Origin: Artocarpus heterophyllus | Lineage: Eukaryota > Streptophyta > Magnoliopsida > Rosales > Moraceae | Reading direction: 5' to 3' | Assembly: GCA_025403435.1 (NCBI GenBank) | Contig: CM046330.1 | Location: forward strand, 19,800,239-19,864,238 | Length of the DNA stretch: 64,000 bases | In this document: in pieces, positions 35,467-48,800 of the stretch | Position numbering within the stretch: position 1 is the first letter of the stretch | How the letters are laid out: each line of letters starts with the position of its first letter | Made by a program: the position numbers and the translations under genes | Notes under the pieces: generated by a model | Told to the model about the DNA's origin: nothing | The model's input: the letters and a program-made list of their open reading frames with translations, nothing else | The model's database searches: none

Positions 35467-37495
35467 TGTTAGACATGTATGCCCTAAAGAGTAAAAATGT
35501 AATAAGTTTTTGGAGACATTTTTATCAATAAAGAATTTATTTATTGTTTATATACCAAATCTTGTCCTCTTTACGTTCATATTTGTTGAATGTATGTTAA
35601 GCAAACAAAAGTCTGAGACTGTCGGTCTAAACCTTTAAGAATTGGGCATATGATAGACAAATTATGCAGAAGAAATGATTCTTAAGGTGATGGTCTAAAA
35701 CATAAGATCCGCAATCGAAGAAATAAAGTTGGGCGCTTTCTTCATGTAAAGATTGTTATGTTGTCTATATCCTTTTGGGAGATGGTTTGTCTTGACCATC
35801 GAAAGAGGACTCCGTGAATAGAAACATTGGCACATTGTCATAGGTGATGATGTATCAGATCGGGACATAAAGTGAATTGATTTGGATTAATAATTCTGTC
35901 TTAGCAAATCGATTCACTTTAGACAATCATTTGTATTGTATCTTAATCCTGAGATGAATAGTAGGCCCGTTGTCTTGACTTGTGTCTTTTGATGTACCAA
36001 AGGGTGACACACACATCTTAATAGTGGTATGCATGCCGGTACATTGAAGGCATGACTCTTGATAGCGTAGACCTGTTATTCATAGATATGGAATCTATAG
36101 CTTCTCTTTAGGAGTAGTGATATCCTCTTATATGCGTTATCCTGTAATTGAAAAATTGGAACGCTCAACCATTTGGATACATAGTGTAACCGAATGGTAT
36201 ACTGTCCTTGGATGGTAAGTTTTTCGATGGTGAGATAATGGAACGTAAGATAAAAATAATTGGGAAGGTAAGACAGAACTCGTCCTTAAGCCGATTATGG
36301 ATAATCCTATAGGGATACGATACATTATGATATGTCATGGAGACTTAGCTATACGAGCTTCGTAATTTCATGTAGTTTGAAAGTGCAGCTCCAAGCTTTT
36401 AGTGGAGTAGCGTTGGAGTTGATAATTATGAAATGTATATCTGGGATATTGGGTTTCATAATTATCGGGAGCTTGAACTATATAGGTCTATTTGGTCCCT
36501 TTTGCTAGCTCACAACATCCTGTAACGATACGGCGTGCTTTTTCAATAATTGGTGACTTATGCTAGATTTATTAGATTGGTTGAAATTCGGAAGAATCAA
36601 ATAATTCATGTCTGTTTACCGGTTGAATTAATTTTGTGATAAAATTAATTCAAGATAAACTTTTTGAATTATTGGGATCGGATAATTCTTGTCTGTTTAT
36701 CGGTTGATTTATTTTTGGATAAATTAAATCAAGATAAACTTGTAGAATTATTAGGAATTCATTTATTTTCTTAGAGATTATCTAGATAAAGTTGTTTTAA
36801 TTAGATAACTTTTCTATTGGGTTATTTGAATTAAAACTGAGACTTTATCCTATAGAATCTCGAGTGGAAAATAAAAGATTCGCTAAGATTCTTTGACAGT
36901 TCGGTATGCTGATCCTCAAGTTTGGCCTGCCGATGGAGCCAGTTTGGCCTACCGATTAGGCAAATCGGCCTGCCGATGTGCGAAGGATAAGATCACACAT
37001 TTTTACATAGATTTTATCAGATATTGATCTGAATTTGATTCTGATTCAAATTTTTGAGACCTGATCTGATAAGGACTGACCCCAGACCCAACCTCTATAA
37101 ATAGGGAGTAAGTCTTAAGAGTTATTTAGATCAATTGAGAGATTAAGAGTAATACTCTGTTGGTGAGAATTGGGAAACTTCCTGAGAGCTCTTGATCACA
37201 AATCACAAACACTTGCTTTGGGTTTTCTCAATTGGTTGGAAGGAGAGTCACCCGGTGGAAGAGCTGTACGTGTGAGCCCACACTCACTCCGATCATGGAT
37301 AGAGAAAGGCAAAGAAGACCAGTTGGTTGAGGCTCTTCTGGAACACTACTTCTCTTCATAGATTGTACGAGTTCTTCAGTATTTAAAGGTTAGTAAGATT
37401 TGGTTAATTTATGCATATAGCATGTCAAACTTGTGTTTTAGAAAATACTCTGATATAAATTTTTTAAAATTCCGCTGCGTATTATTTTTCTAACA
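35467..37495 (+). repeat. LTR of element E
   Basis: The LTR is 2029 bp, starts TGTTAGACATG and ends TTTTCTAACA. It is about 100 bp longer than its relatives because of an internal 81-bp tandem duplication (36601-36681 and 36682-36760). The TATA box is at 37096-37103 and a GC-rich motif block at 36898-36985. Confidence 0.9.
37096..37103 (+). promoter_or_regulatory. LTR TATA box (E)
   Basis: TATAAATA followed by GGGAGTAAG, at the same LTR position as in B and D. Confidence 0.6.
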
Positions 37496-38529
37496 ATTGG
37501 TATCAAAGCCATGGTTTTTACATAAATTTACAAGTTTGTGATCATGTTATATGTATAAATTTTGTGATCTTAATCTCTCTTATGCTTGAATTTAATTTTA
37601 TAGAGAGTTGACACTCTAGGTTTCTATATATTTTTATGTTGTCGTGGATTATGTGGTGAATGTTTATTAATTAATTATAGTTAATTAAATGGTTATTTAA
37701 TTAATTATTAATTAATTAATTTATACCGATTATGGTTCCTTAGAGGTTAGAATGTGTATCTAGGTTTTTCATGTAATTAGATAGTGGACTATCCTCTCTG
37801 TCTAGGAATTATTATTTATTTTTAAATTTGTAAGAATTTTATAATTAAATAATTATTCGAAGAAAACGGATCTAGAAGATTGATGATGGCGCTCTCAAGT
37901 ATTTCCTGAGTCTCTAATTTTATATTTTTGAATTGTTGAAAATAAAATTGATGAATTGCATTAAAAATTGTATTTTCTAGAAAGGGTGATTTCTGCTCGG
38001 TCGGCATGTCGAACCATCCAGTTCGGCAGGCCGATGGTCGCAGATCGGTAGGCCGACAATGGGGCGGAAATCATGTGGATCTAGCCACAGGCCAAACTTC
38101 CAGTTCGGCATGCTGATCTGAAGATTTGCAGGCTGATGGGTCATGACCAGTAGGCCAATCACCCAGATCGGCTTACCGGCAGAGAGCTAGAAGTTTTTCC
38201 AAAAAAGGTGCAGTTTTTTAATACAGTTTCAATTTTATTTTTGGGACAATTCTAAGAAACGTTAAATTTGGATATGACCGAAAATATGAAGTATTCGATT
38301 CATACAGGATTGAAGACTTGAAGATGGACATTACATGAAGAAGGATATAACTTGGAAATTCAAGGATGAAGAATCGATAATATGTTTCGATTATTCTCTT
38401 GTAATCTTTGTTTTTCTATTCTCTAGGATGGAATCATAATATTACCGTTATTTATTATTTTGCTTATAGCTTTGCTTGATTACTTTGATTGTCTGTATTA
38501 TAATATGATTTGCCATGTATAGATAACAT

Positions 38530-38615
38530 TTCTCCATTCTGGATTTGAATGGGATGCTAACAAGTAGTAGATGGTGAATGCTGCTATCATGGCCAATATT
38601 AAAGAAGCTTGATAA
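38530..38615 (+). pseudogene. Possible Myb/SANT-like domain fragment
   Basis: A translation here reads SGFEWDANK, two stops, then MVNA. This resembles the SGFGWD...K.MV.A signature of the plant Myb/SANT-like domain family (Myb_DNA-bind_3) found in L10-interacting MYB-like and transposon-derived proteins. It is short and starts a few bases after element E breaks off, so it may be the sequence E was joined to. Weak call. Confidence 0.3.
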
Positions 38616-41600
38616 TTAGTTATTTTAGGACAATAGTGAAGTTATGGTTGCTAGTGGATGTCATAATATACTTCCTTTACAAAAAAATAGTGACAAAATA
38701 TATTCAGAAAAATGACAGTACCGATTTAACACAGTTTGCCAAACCAAAGGTAAATGCACTGACAAACTATTCAGGAATATACCTAGTTATTATTATTTTT
38801 TTCCCTGGCTAGAAGGGATCCTGAGGTAGAAAGGTTCCCTCAAGAAAAAACTTGTTTTTACATACCACTAATTCAAATGTTAATTACAAAACACCTTTTT
38901 TCACCGAAATACTATGGCACAAATAGCTTCATCTAATCAAATTCATAATGGTATTTGGATGCCGACTACAAGTAGATTACTTTAATTGATCAAATTTTTA
39001 AGTACTTGTAAACTTCACAAATTGTAGTTAAAGATAACTAAAGGAGTTGCGGTTACAAATATAAATGGACAAAAATTTCTTTGATATTTTTGAAATTTTC
39101 ATCAAAATTTTCATAATTCGAAAGTTTCGAAATATCTTTTGGGTGTAAACAATTTTTTCTGATATTTATCAAAATTTTTAAAAAAATTTAAAAGGTGTTT
39201 TAATTTAATCCTAGAGGAGGTTTTGAGGCTTTAGAAATTCTAAAATATCAAGGGAAATTTTAAAAACATTGAGAAATTTTTTTCCAAATGCCAAAATTTA
39301 AAGAAAATTTTGGTTAATACTAAATAAATCAATAAAAATATTGATTTATCAGGGGTTGTAGGGTATTATTTTTTACACAATCTTAGTTTATATCAAAATT
39401 TCAATATAAAATAAATATTCATAGTTTTTGTAAATTTTGCAATATTTCCATTGATATCAATATTTTCTTTAAAATTTTTGTAAATTTGGAGCACCGATAT
39501 TTCTACCAATGCCAATATTTTCATTCCTGATCTGAACATAGCACCACCTTCTCAGGCAAACAATTGAGAGAATTCACAGTTTCCAATTTATGAAAATACA
39601 GTGGGAAGTGATCAACAAACCTATATGTGGCATATTTATAACTATGTTCAACATTATTCAAACAATATGTCATGATACCAATACTGTGTGAATAAAGATA
39701 GGATCTTGACCACATTTGAGTCACATAGAACTTTCTTTTGGTATTAAGAAATGTAATATGTATGATGTTTTTTATGTGAACTTGTTTATTTATATATCTT
39801 TTTAATGTTCATGTTATCAGAAAGCACTAAAATCATATTCTAATGTAAATTTCAATAATTTTTGTAAATTTTTCAGATATTTCTACTGATATTAATATTT
39901 TCTCTGATATTTCTGTAAAATTGAAGTACCGACATTTCTATCAATATTGATATTTTCTTTCATGCAAATATATGTATATTCACACACTTCACTCCAAATA
40001 TGTAAAGTTGACCGTGGTTATATACTTAGTCCACCAAATATGTAAAGTTCCAATGCCTCTATCTATAAGTAAAAGCAAAAAACAAAAACAAAAAAAAAAA
40101 CCAAACAAGCAAACAAACAAAAACAAAGGAGAAGTTTTCATCATCGAAGTTTTTTTTTTAAAAAATTAAAATATTTAACAATTGAGACTCATTGGCACCG
40201 CTTCATTGAATTTTTATAAATGCAATTTACCTTCCAAATTATGGATAGACATTTAAGTACATAGCATTTTTACATTAAATAACTGAAGTAAATAGTAGGT
40301 TTTAAATATATTTGTGGTAAATAACAATAAATAAATAATTTTTTTAATAAATTATTTGTAGTAAATAGATTTTTTACCTAGTATTTTTTTATTTGTTTAG
40401 TAAATTTGTTATTACTCATAATTAATTTTACAATAGTATTATTTACTATAATTTTCACTGAGTTATTTTGTTAGGTACCCAATATTCATTATTTATTGGT
40501 ATTTAGCACCGATTTAGCAAGAAAATTTTGATTTCATCAAGTTAACTTCATTGCACTCACACATTGAGAAGTTAAAAAAATTATTTATTTTATATTTTCT
40601 CTAACGTTAGAAATTAGTTAAGGAACAAATTCTATGGATTTATTCTTGTTTGACACGATAGTAATAATTGGATTGAATAGAACTAGAGATGAATATATTA
40701 AGTTAAATGTGTTTTATAAGCTATTGATGAATTAGAGCATGAAAATGCAATATAGCATTTGGTGCTCACTAGATTGAATTAGATTAAAGATAATCATCGA
40801 AGATTAATTTTACTACAATAATTATGAATTTATAAATTGAAATAAGGTGCTTGAACAAAAAAAAAATATAATTTTACTAGAGTAATAACTTAAATATTTA
40901 GCTTGTAATTATATGTAACATTGGAAAGCCACAAACTCATCTTTGGACTAATAATCCCACCTTTTTTAGGGATTACTAATCCCACAAATGTGTTGTAGAT
41001 ATCTGAAAAGCATATTTGTATTATAATTTTTAGGTATGTAAAAATTTTATGATATTTAAATAAATGTAATAGACACATTTTAAATATTTATTTTGAGTGT
41101 TAAATATTGTTTGATATAATATAATGAGATACTTTTTATACATATTTTTGTTATATTAAAAGCACGAATGTTCCTTCTCATGTGGAGGCAAGCGCGTGTT
41201 CCCCTATTTCTTACCTTTCCTTCATTTTTTTTTTGTAGGATTTTTATGGTTTTTTTTTCTTAGTTTCTTTTTTTTTCTTTTCTTCTCTTTGTGCTTTTGT
41301 TCCCTTTCTTTTTAATTTGCATATCTATCTTTTACCTTTTTACTTTGCAAATTAAAACAGAGGGAGAACAAACAAACAAAGAAAAAAATAAAAAAAATAA
41401 AACCAAGAAAAGGAAAAAAAAAAAAAAGGCCAGGAAGGACACGTGTGTACCTCCCATCTAAAAGCACATTCATGCCTTTAGTATAATATAATATAATAAA
41501 GATTAAGATAAAATAATGATTTTGCATTCTTTTACCTCTCTAAAATATTATTTATTAAGTGTGACCTCCAACTACTATTCACATCTCTTCTTATTTTAGT

Positions 41601-42882
41601 TCTCTATTATTTTGTTGTTTCAGTTTTTAAATATTTTCCTACACATATTTTTTTCTCTTTTAACTACTATTTATCTAATAAATGTTATTCATCTAATTTA
41701 CCCGTTAAAATAATTTCTCTCAGATATAACCATACTCAAATATTTTGTTTGATGTGACCTCTCAACTATTTTTTTTTAACTAACTCCTAATTAATTTTCT
41801 TTATGATTAATTATTTTCTAAAAACTAAATAACAATCTATGTGCATCTACACTTTTTCTCTCACACACATTTAACATACTTTTTGTAATTTGGTTTGAAC
41901 AAAAAAAATAGTTTAAAACAAGTTGTTTTCAGATATCATATGTAATATTGAAGTTATATTTCAATAAATTGAATATTATAAGAGCACTTGGATATAATTA
42001 CATTCTCAAATAAAAAAAGTTACAAAAGCTAAACTAGTTCGGTGTCGCAACTCTTCCTATCATTATATATTCTTATTGAACACCATATATAAGTGGCAGT
42101 ATAAATTATTTTTTTGAATATATATATATATATATATATTAATATTTAATTAATCAAATAAAATATGCCCATCCAATTGAAGTATTATTTATCAATTACT
42201 TTTTTAACAAACCAGGTGTCATTTACAGATCCTCTCATGTCAAAACATATTTTAATATTTTATAATAAACAATTTAGTGCTCATAATGTTATTTTTTATT
42301 AAAAAATAGATGACATGTACTCTAAAAGCACCGTGGTTGTAAACGGATAGCCTAATAATAATTTTACATTTGATTTTATTATAAAATAAAGAATTTAAAT
42401 CTTATTTTAACTTATAAAAAACACCAATATCATATTTTACAATTTTTTTATTATTTTATTTTATTTTATTTTATTTTTTGTAAAGGCTCTGAAGTAACAA
42501 TAATACTTTCCCCTTAAAAGTAAGCGCGCGTAACTTAACGCTCGTTTAGAGCACGTGCTTTCTTAATTCTTGTTAATTCTCTAGCCGCCTCCTTTTGGGA
42601 GAATTGGAGAGTGTATTTATTTTTTTAATTATTTTTTTCTAGAAGCCAACGTTGACGAACAACACAAGTCAAAATTTGCAGTTGCTTAATTTTTTTTTTC
42701 TATTGCCAAAATTGAAAATTAAGGAGAAAAAAATACATATATGAAAAAACAACCCCTGACATTTTCCTTTAAGCACCAATAAACAAACCAGTAATTCGTA
42801 GTTTAATTCCTTAAGGACCCAGTTCATCTCCTCTTCCCATCTTCAGAAAAATAAAGATTTTTTTTTCTTTTTTTTTTTAATA
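38616..42882. other. Intergenic, AT-rich, repeats only
   Basis: No gene seen. A segment with repeated GATATTTCTACyGATATyAATATTTTC-like blocks occurs at about 39430-39535 and again at 39850-39965. A long foldback element lies at 41157-41478. Microsatellites include (TA)n at 42118-42140 and (ATTTT)n at 42441-42478. Bases 42790-42882 are the likely 5' UTR of the next gene, ending in a T-rich run. Confidence 0.55.
41157..41478. mobile_element. Foldback MITE with arms of about 150 bp
   Basis: The left end AAAAGCACGAATGTTCCTTC and the reverse-complemented right end AAGGCATGAATGTGCTTTT are related. The arms continue with GTGGAGGCAAGCGCGTGTTC against GGGAGGTACACACGTGTCCT, then pyrimidine-rich stretches, and meet near 41320-41355 (TTTAATTTGCAT / TTTAATTTGCAA). 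TA-rich flanks (ATAATATAAT) on both sides may be the target duplication. Confidence 0.65.
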
Positions 42883-45800
42883 ATGACTCCCAATTCAGTT
42901 GTATGTTCTTCTTCATATCTGATTTTCAGTTTTGCACTTCTTCTTCTCTATTTATTTGGTCACTCTTATTCTTACGAAGAACAAATTCCGTTCAACACCT
43001 TTACCATTTCCAGCTTCAGCTATCCTCCGACCACTATCCGGTCTTTTGAATGGCGTTATATCAGAGGTTTGTGAACTATTTGACGATGACCCTTTTCAGA
43101 ATTTTATTGATTGAATCGGTTTTCTCCTTGGTTTCTGAAGGGTCTAAGGTTGTTATGGTCAATGGGTATTCGCAAAATTCTTCCTTTTCTATCTCTTTTC
43201 AAAGAATCGGTTTAATTTGCCTTTTCTTTTACCATTACAGTTTTTGAAGTTAAAGTCGTTTTTAGAATTTTGGTGATGGGTAGGGGTGTTCATGTTTGCA
43301 ATCCTTATAAATAGTAACGTTAATTTGAGCTTTTGCTTGCTATGTAATCTTGATGTCGTTGATTTGTACTTGCATATACATAATACACACATGTGTATAT
43401 ATACGTATATATGTGTGTGTGTGACTTCATAGTTTTTTAACTATTGCTTGTCCTTATTTGCAAACGTCTAGCACTATGTTAACGTAGAATGTTTCTGATG
43501 ATTTTAGACAGAACATGTGTTGTTGTTGGACAAGTGGGATATTTTGTTTCTATTGTGACTTTGGCTTTCTTCTCAATTAGACCAAGTAATTCAATGTGTT
43601 TTAACTAGCAAAGTCATTAGTAATCAGATTGAGTGAACAAGAGTTAACTTTTATCAAATATTGTGTCTACAAGGACTTCTTTTATTGAAATACAATCAAA
43701 TATCTTATTGAGTGGTTATGCAATATTTTAATTTGTGGTTTTGGTGTTTTGGGTTGTCCCAGTTGAATTGCCATCATGGTTCGCTGCAATGTCATTGGCA
43801 ATGCGCTCAGATGTAGACCTTGTAAGTATTCTTATCAGCTTTGAAGAACAAAGACTTTGAGTTTTTAGTTGATTCTTGGATGCAACTTTATTTCATGGAC
43901 TTTGAGTTTCTGCAGCTACCTTTATCTTATAGTTTCCCTTGTTTTTCTATGTGTTATTCTTTCAAGAGTAAAATAGAAAGACATCTTTCTGATATCTGAT
44001 TCCACTATTCAAGTTTGTCTTCTTGACTGTATCATGCTAATTCTGGTTTAACATTCTTTTTGCTTTTCCACCCATGTGTTGTCTGCTAATTGAAATGCAA
44101 AAACTTGCCGCTAAAACACAGTGAAGCTAGAATGTATCATCTGGTCAATTGCGTTGATTCTGATCCCTTTCTACTACGCTGTTACTTATCTGTTTCATTG
44201 TGATTTCAGGGGACAGTAAACATAGTGAAGCTAGAATGTATCATCTGCTCAATTGCATTGATTCTGATCCCTTTCTACTACGCTGTTACTTTTCTGTTTC
44301 ATTGTGATTTCAGGGGACTGCAAACATAGAAAAGGTTCCTGAAAGTAGACTGCCAATAATTTGCTTTCGGGGTGGGAGCCCCCCACTTCCAGATGTCAAT
44401 GGTTCCCTAAAGGATTCAGGCCATTCAGGTAGGTGTGATGTAGTTTTTGAAATAGTTAAACTGACTTTACAAGTTCATCCGCATGAATCTTGGCTTCACA
44501 ACTGCACATGTTTAAAAAAGCCTATATGTAGTACCACGGTTGCAATGCATACAATGTGCTACAAGATTTGTGTTTACCGATTTCTTAATGACAATGCTAT
44601 TTCTCAACCAATTAAAGAGATGGTTGGTGAGAATTTGTTTTTTGTAAAGTAAGTTTTAGTTGTATGCTCAACTTCTTCTGTTCAAGTATTGGTATTTCTT
44701 CGATTTGATAGTCTAATCAAATTACACTTAAGGGTATTGATTAAATTTTCTACTGTGACAGTTTTATTTCCTGTCTTCAATAGTTCATTTGAAGGAGTGC
44801 AGGCTCTTCATAATGGAGAGCAGTGCTATCCTCTGCGGAAGAACCTCACAGTTAAGTTGACAAATGAACAGGTCTTTCTCAGATCCTTTACTTGTGAAGT
44901 TCATTTTTTCTGAACTCTGAAGATAATGCCATTTCTTTTCTGATTATTTGTGGTATATATGAGGGAACGATGCTAATATCAGAATGTTTGCTTTTTTACT
45001 TTCCCTTTTGCTTTTGATTTTTAGTTTTTGGTTATTAAATAACGTTATTTTTCAAACTTTTTCTTCAGATATCTCCTGGAGTGTGGTATTTTGGTCTATT
45101 TAACGGTGTTGGACCTACAAGGACACAATCGAAGATGGTAATATTTTTACACTGCATTAAATTCTCATATCACCATTTTGCATAATATTTATTCTCTTGG
45201 TTTTGTACGTTTATTGTTTACCTGCTTTCTTTCCTTACGATTTTGTTCCATATGATTTTGTGCTTTGGCAAAGGAAAATAGAAAAGTAGCACGGTGCTTT
45301 ATATACATAGAAGCTTTGCTGTATTTCAACTTTAGATATATTATTAGCCTAGAATTGGTAGATTTTTTCCCTTTGATTCTCTCAATCGTTCTTGTAAGTC
45401 AGAATTTTGCTTCATTAATTTTAAATATTCCTGTATCATTTGTATGTTTTAACTAGAGTTTATGCCCTGGCACTGCAGATTAATCGTGGTCCGGCATACT
45501 CCTTCAGTGCCAACATTAGTGTGGAAGGATGTACAAGCTCAACCATGTTGGGCCAATACTGCAACCAGACAATTGAGTCGCTTTTATGTGCTCCTACCAA
45601 TGGCTACAGTTTTCCATCAAATTCTTCAGAAGCTATGTTATATATCCAAACAATGAACATTGTTTCCTGCAAAAATAATTTTGAAACTTCTTGTCATGGG
45701 GATGGTGAACCAAAAGTGTACACTTTGGACATAATGGGACTTGCTGAGGAGTTACAGATTGTAGCAAGGAATATTAGTTTTAATGTAACTCCTCCAAATA

Positions 45801-48800
45801 ACGCTGGCAATTTTAGTGAAAGCAATTTAATGTGTATTGTTCGACATGGTGCTATGCCTTCAACAACTTTGCATGATTACTCTAGTGACATAAGCAAAGC
45901 CCCTTTGGTGATTCGTTCACCAAAGATTGGTCGATGGTATATTAGTTTCTTACCTGTCAATCTATCAAAAGAACTTGGTGGCATTCAGGGAACTGACGTT
46001 AAGGTTTGCTATTCTATGGAGTCAAAAGTGCTTCAATGTCTGCTGGGGAAGGCTGGACCAAATTGTACATGGGAGAAATACATCCTTCAGGTGACATTGC
46101 ACATAAATATATTTTCTGCTTCTAGGAAGTTTCTTATTTTGTTTAATTTTCACTATTATCTGTGCACATTGTGATGATAGCTAATGTTGAATATAAACAG
46201 AGACGGCGTTTGAATGAGGAGTAATAGATAGTGATTGTTAGTTATGTTGCACTGCTGCATAGGGGTTAGTTTATTAAGAAAATGAACACATTGGCACCTG
46301 TAGAAGATTTCAGTTGGCCTTGAAGAAATCTTGGAAACATTAAAAGAAAAAAAAGGCAAAATAGCAGTTAATCAACAGCTTGACACGTTACAATCAAAAG
46401 CTTGAGACAGTACATTTTGAACCTTCCAGGATCAAAATCTTGGCATGATGCTTTTTTATTGGAAGTTCTATTCTGTTTGCTGCCATATCTAACAATGGGA
46501 TGAACTGTTGATTCTATTTTTCTGCATTAAAAAGCATGTCTAAAACAAGTGTCTAAAACAAGCGTCTTTTATGTACTACTTTATCTTCATCTTGATGTTT
46601 CAAGAAAAATATCCACAGGAGTAAGTTATTCACAAGCTGAGAATGCTTATCTGCAGACAATTCTCAGGAGAGGTTCAGCACCATTTGAATCCTATTATTT
46701 ACCGGTCAGCGGAAAAGTGACTTCAAATATAGCTAATTTTCCTCTTGAACCCATTCTTACCAACACCTCATATGGCGAAGAACCTGATAAGACTTGGACT
46801 TATTTTGTTTTGGACGTTCCTAGAGGTGCAGCCGGAGGAAATATCCACATTCGACTGACATCAGACACAAAGATTACTTCCGAAATATATGCTAGATTTG
46901 GTGGATGCCCATCCCTTGATAGCTGGGACTACTATTATGCTAACAAGACAAGAAACAGTGATGGCTCCATGTTTTTCAAGTTATATAATTCAAGTGAAGA
47001 AAAGCTCGATTTTTACATTCTATCTATCAGGGAAGGAACTTGGGGTTTTGGATTAAGACGTAGGAACGACACTAATTTTTCTTCCAAAGATCAGACAACT
47101 ATGTCTATTTCCCTTGAAAGATGTCCCAAAAGATGCTCTTCTCATGGTGAATGCAAATTTGCCCTGGATGCAAGTGGGTTAGCGTTATACAGGTATTCAT
47201 TTTGGCCCTACCCCCTACCCCATTACTTTTTCTTGTCTGCTACATTTCAGACAATCTCAATATTCCTATGTTTCTTTGTTGATTACCTGATTTTTTGACA
47301 TATTGTTGTGGCGTTGTTGCATTATAATCAATTAATGTGAATTGTGTTTTTTCTCCTTTTCTCTCAGCTACTGCTCGTGTGATCGAGACCATGGAGGCTT
47401 TGATTGCAGTGTTGAAATTGTATCACGTCAAGGTATATGTTGTTTTGGATGTTGGCCTTCATAATCTCCTGTTCCTAACAGTGAAAATTTGTACCATCAT
47501 CTATTTTTTCCAATTCTCATCTTTAATTGTTGGAAATTTAAGACCTTTGTTTACATTGCAAACTATGTTTTAGGGCACATATGGCAATCCGTTTCTCTTA
47601 TTGCATCAAATGCTGCAGCTATATTTCCAGCCTTTTGGGCCCTTCGCCAGAAGGTAATGCTCATACTTATTCTTTTCAAGTGAACTAACAATGGTGAGAA
47701 CTTCCGGAATCCTAAAAAAAAAAAAAGGGAGGGTGGGGCCTCTCTCAGACTTGACAACAAAATATCTCCCTTACGACTGTAAAACTGCTACTACTAAATT
47801 TGGATATCTGATAGGAATCCATCCCATACTGGGCCCATACCGATGTGAGATCATAACACACCACCACATTTACGGCTTGGCTCTGATACCAATTACTAGG
47901 AACCGTATTGGGGCCATACCAATTTTCACAAACATATGGGTAGAACTCACCCCTGAAAACTGGCTTGTAGGGGGGAGGGAGCCCTTAGATTTATAAGCCA
48001 CTAACCAATCCCGTACTTGGTTGACATGGGATCATAATAATATCCAATACCATTTGCAGAATCTGGAACATTTTCCAAACTGATCTATTAACTACCTAAG
48101 GGTGCATTTGGTGCACTTTATTGTATTGTGTAATATACCATACTTCCTTTGGCATTATGTCCTACTAAGATAATGTATTAATATTGAATGTTGTATTAAA
48201 TTATACGATGAATTAATGTTGCCAAATGTGGTATTATTTAAAAAATTCAATACGGAGTGCTAATATGGCATACCACACAAGGTCTAAGTGATAGGTTCGG
48301 TGATGTTCACAAATTGGAAAGATGTCAATGATATCAACAGTGATAAAGAGGGTGGTCTACCCTATATAGCCAAGTGCATGACAAAATTTCATTGGAAAAA
48401 GGTGTAACAAATTACAAACCTATATTTGGAAGGACAGAAGAAGTCTAGTTCAAGCCCGTTCCACTCCTCAGTGGTCCTTGGTACCGCCAATGTGCCGAAG
48501 GGGATAGGGGCGTTAGATGCACCACTTGACCCCTTTTTTTATCAAAAAAAAAAAAGAAATTACGAACTGAAATCATTTTTTCTGCAATTGGGTAATAAGT
48601 CGCTCTATGCAGGCATTAGCAGAGTGGATAGTATTTACGGCTAGTGGAATTTCAAGTGGATTGTATCATGCATGTGATGTGGGCACTTGGTGCGCCTTAT
48701 CCTTTAATGTCTTGCAGGTAAAAGTATAACTTTTTTTTTTGGTGGTTATGGGGTGATTCATGGTCTTTGAATCGTCTAGATGATTTTGCTCATGGAATTT

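Larger units (their letters stand above)
35467..38523 (+). mobile_element. Copia element E, truncated 5' part (B/D family)
   Basis: An LTR at 35467-37495, then a primer-binding site (TTGGTATCAAAGCC from 37497) and about 1 kb of leader that aligns with 9861-10915 of element B. It breaks off at about 38523, before gag. The bases to the left, GCAAGAGAT, resemble the polypurine end GCAAGTGGGAGAT of B minus four bases, so this LTR may once have been flanked by internal sequence on both sides; that part is uncertain. Confidence 0.88.

Noticed and set aside
41312..41527. Phe-rich open frame on the minus strand
   Set aside because: It translates the A/T-rich arm of the foldback element; there is no protein-like composition outside the low-complexity run.
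44210..44313. Possible extra coding segment from the upstream acceptor of the duplicated splice site
   Set aside because: It is open for about 34 codons but is 104 bases long, so it shifts frame and meets TAG. It reads as duplicated intron sequence.
46549..46656. In-frame extension upstream of exon 7 of the TMEM8-like gene
   Set aside because: The acceptor at 46655-46656 joins YILQ to TILRRG in phase. The upstream extension has no acceptor that keeps the frame.
47877..47892. tRNA-Met-like sequence in intron 9
   Set aside because: It is only the primer-binding complement of a TRIM-like element; no cloverleaf can be formed. The same holds for the sites at 3482, 9862, 20004 and 37497.
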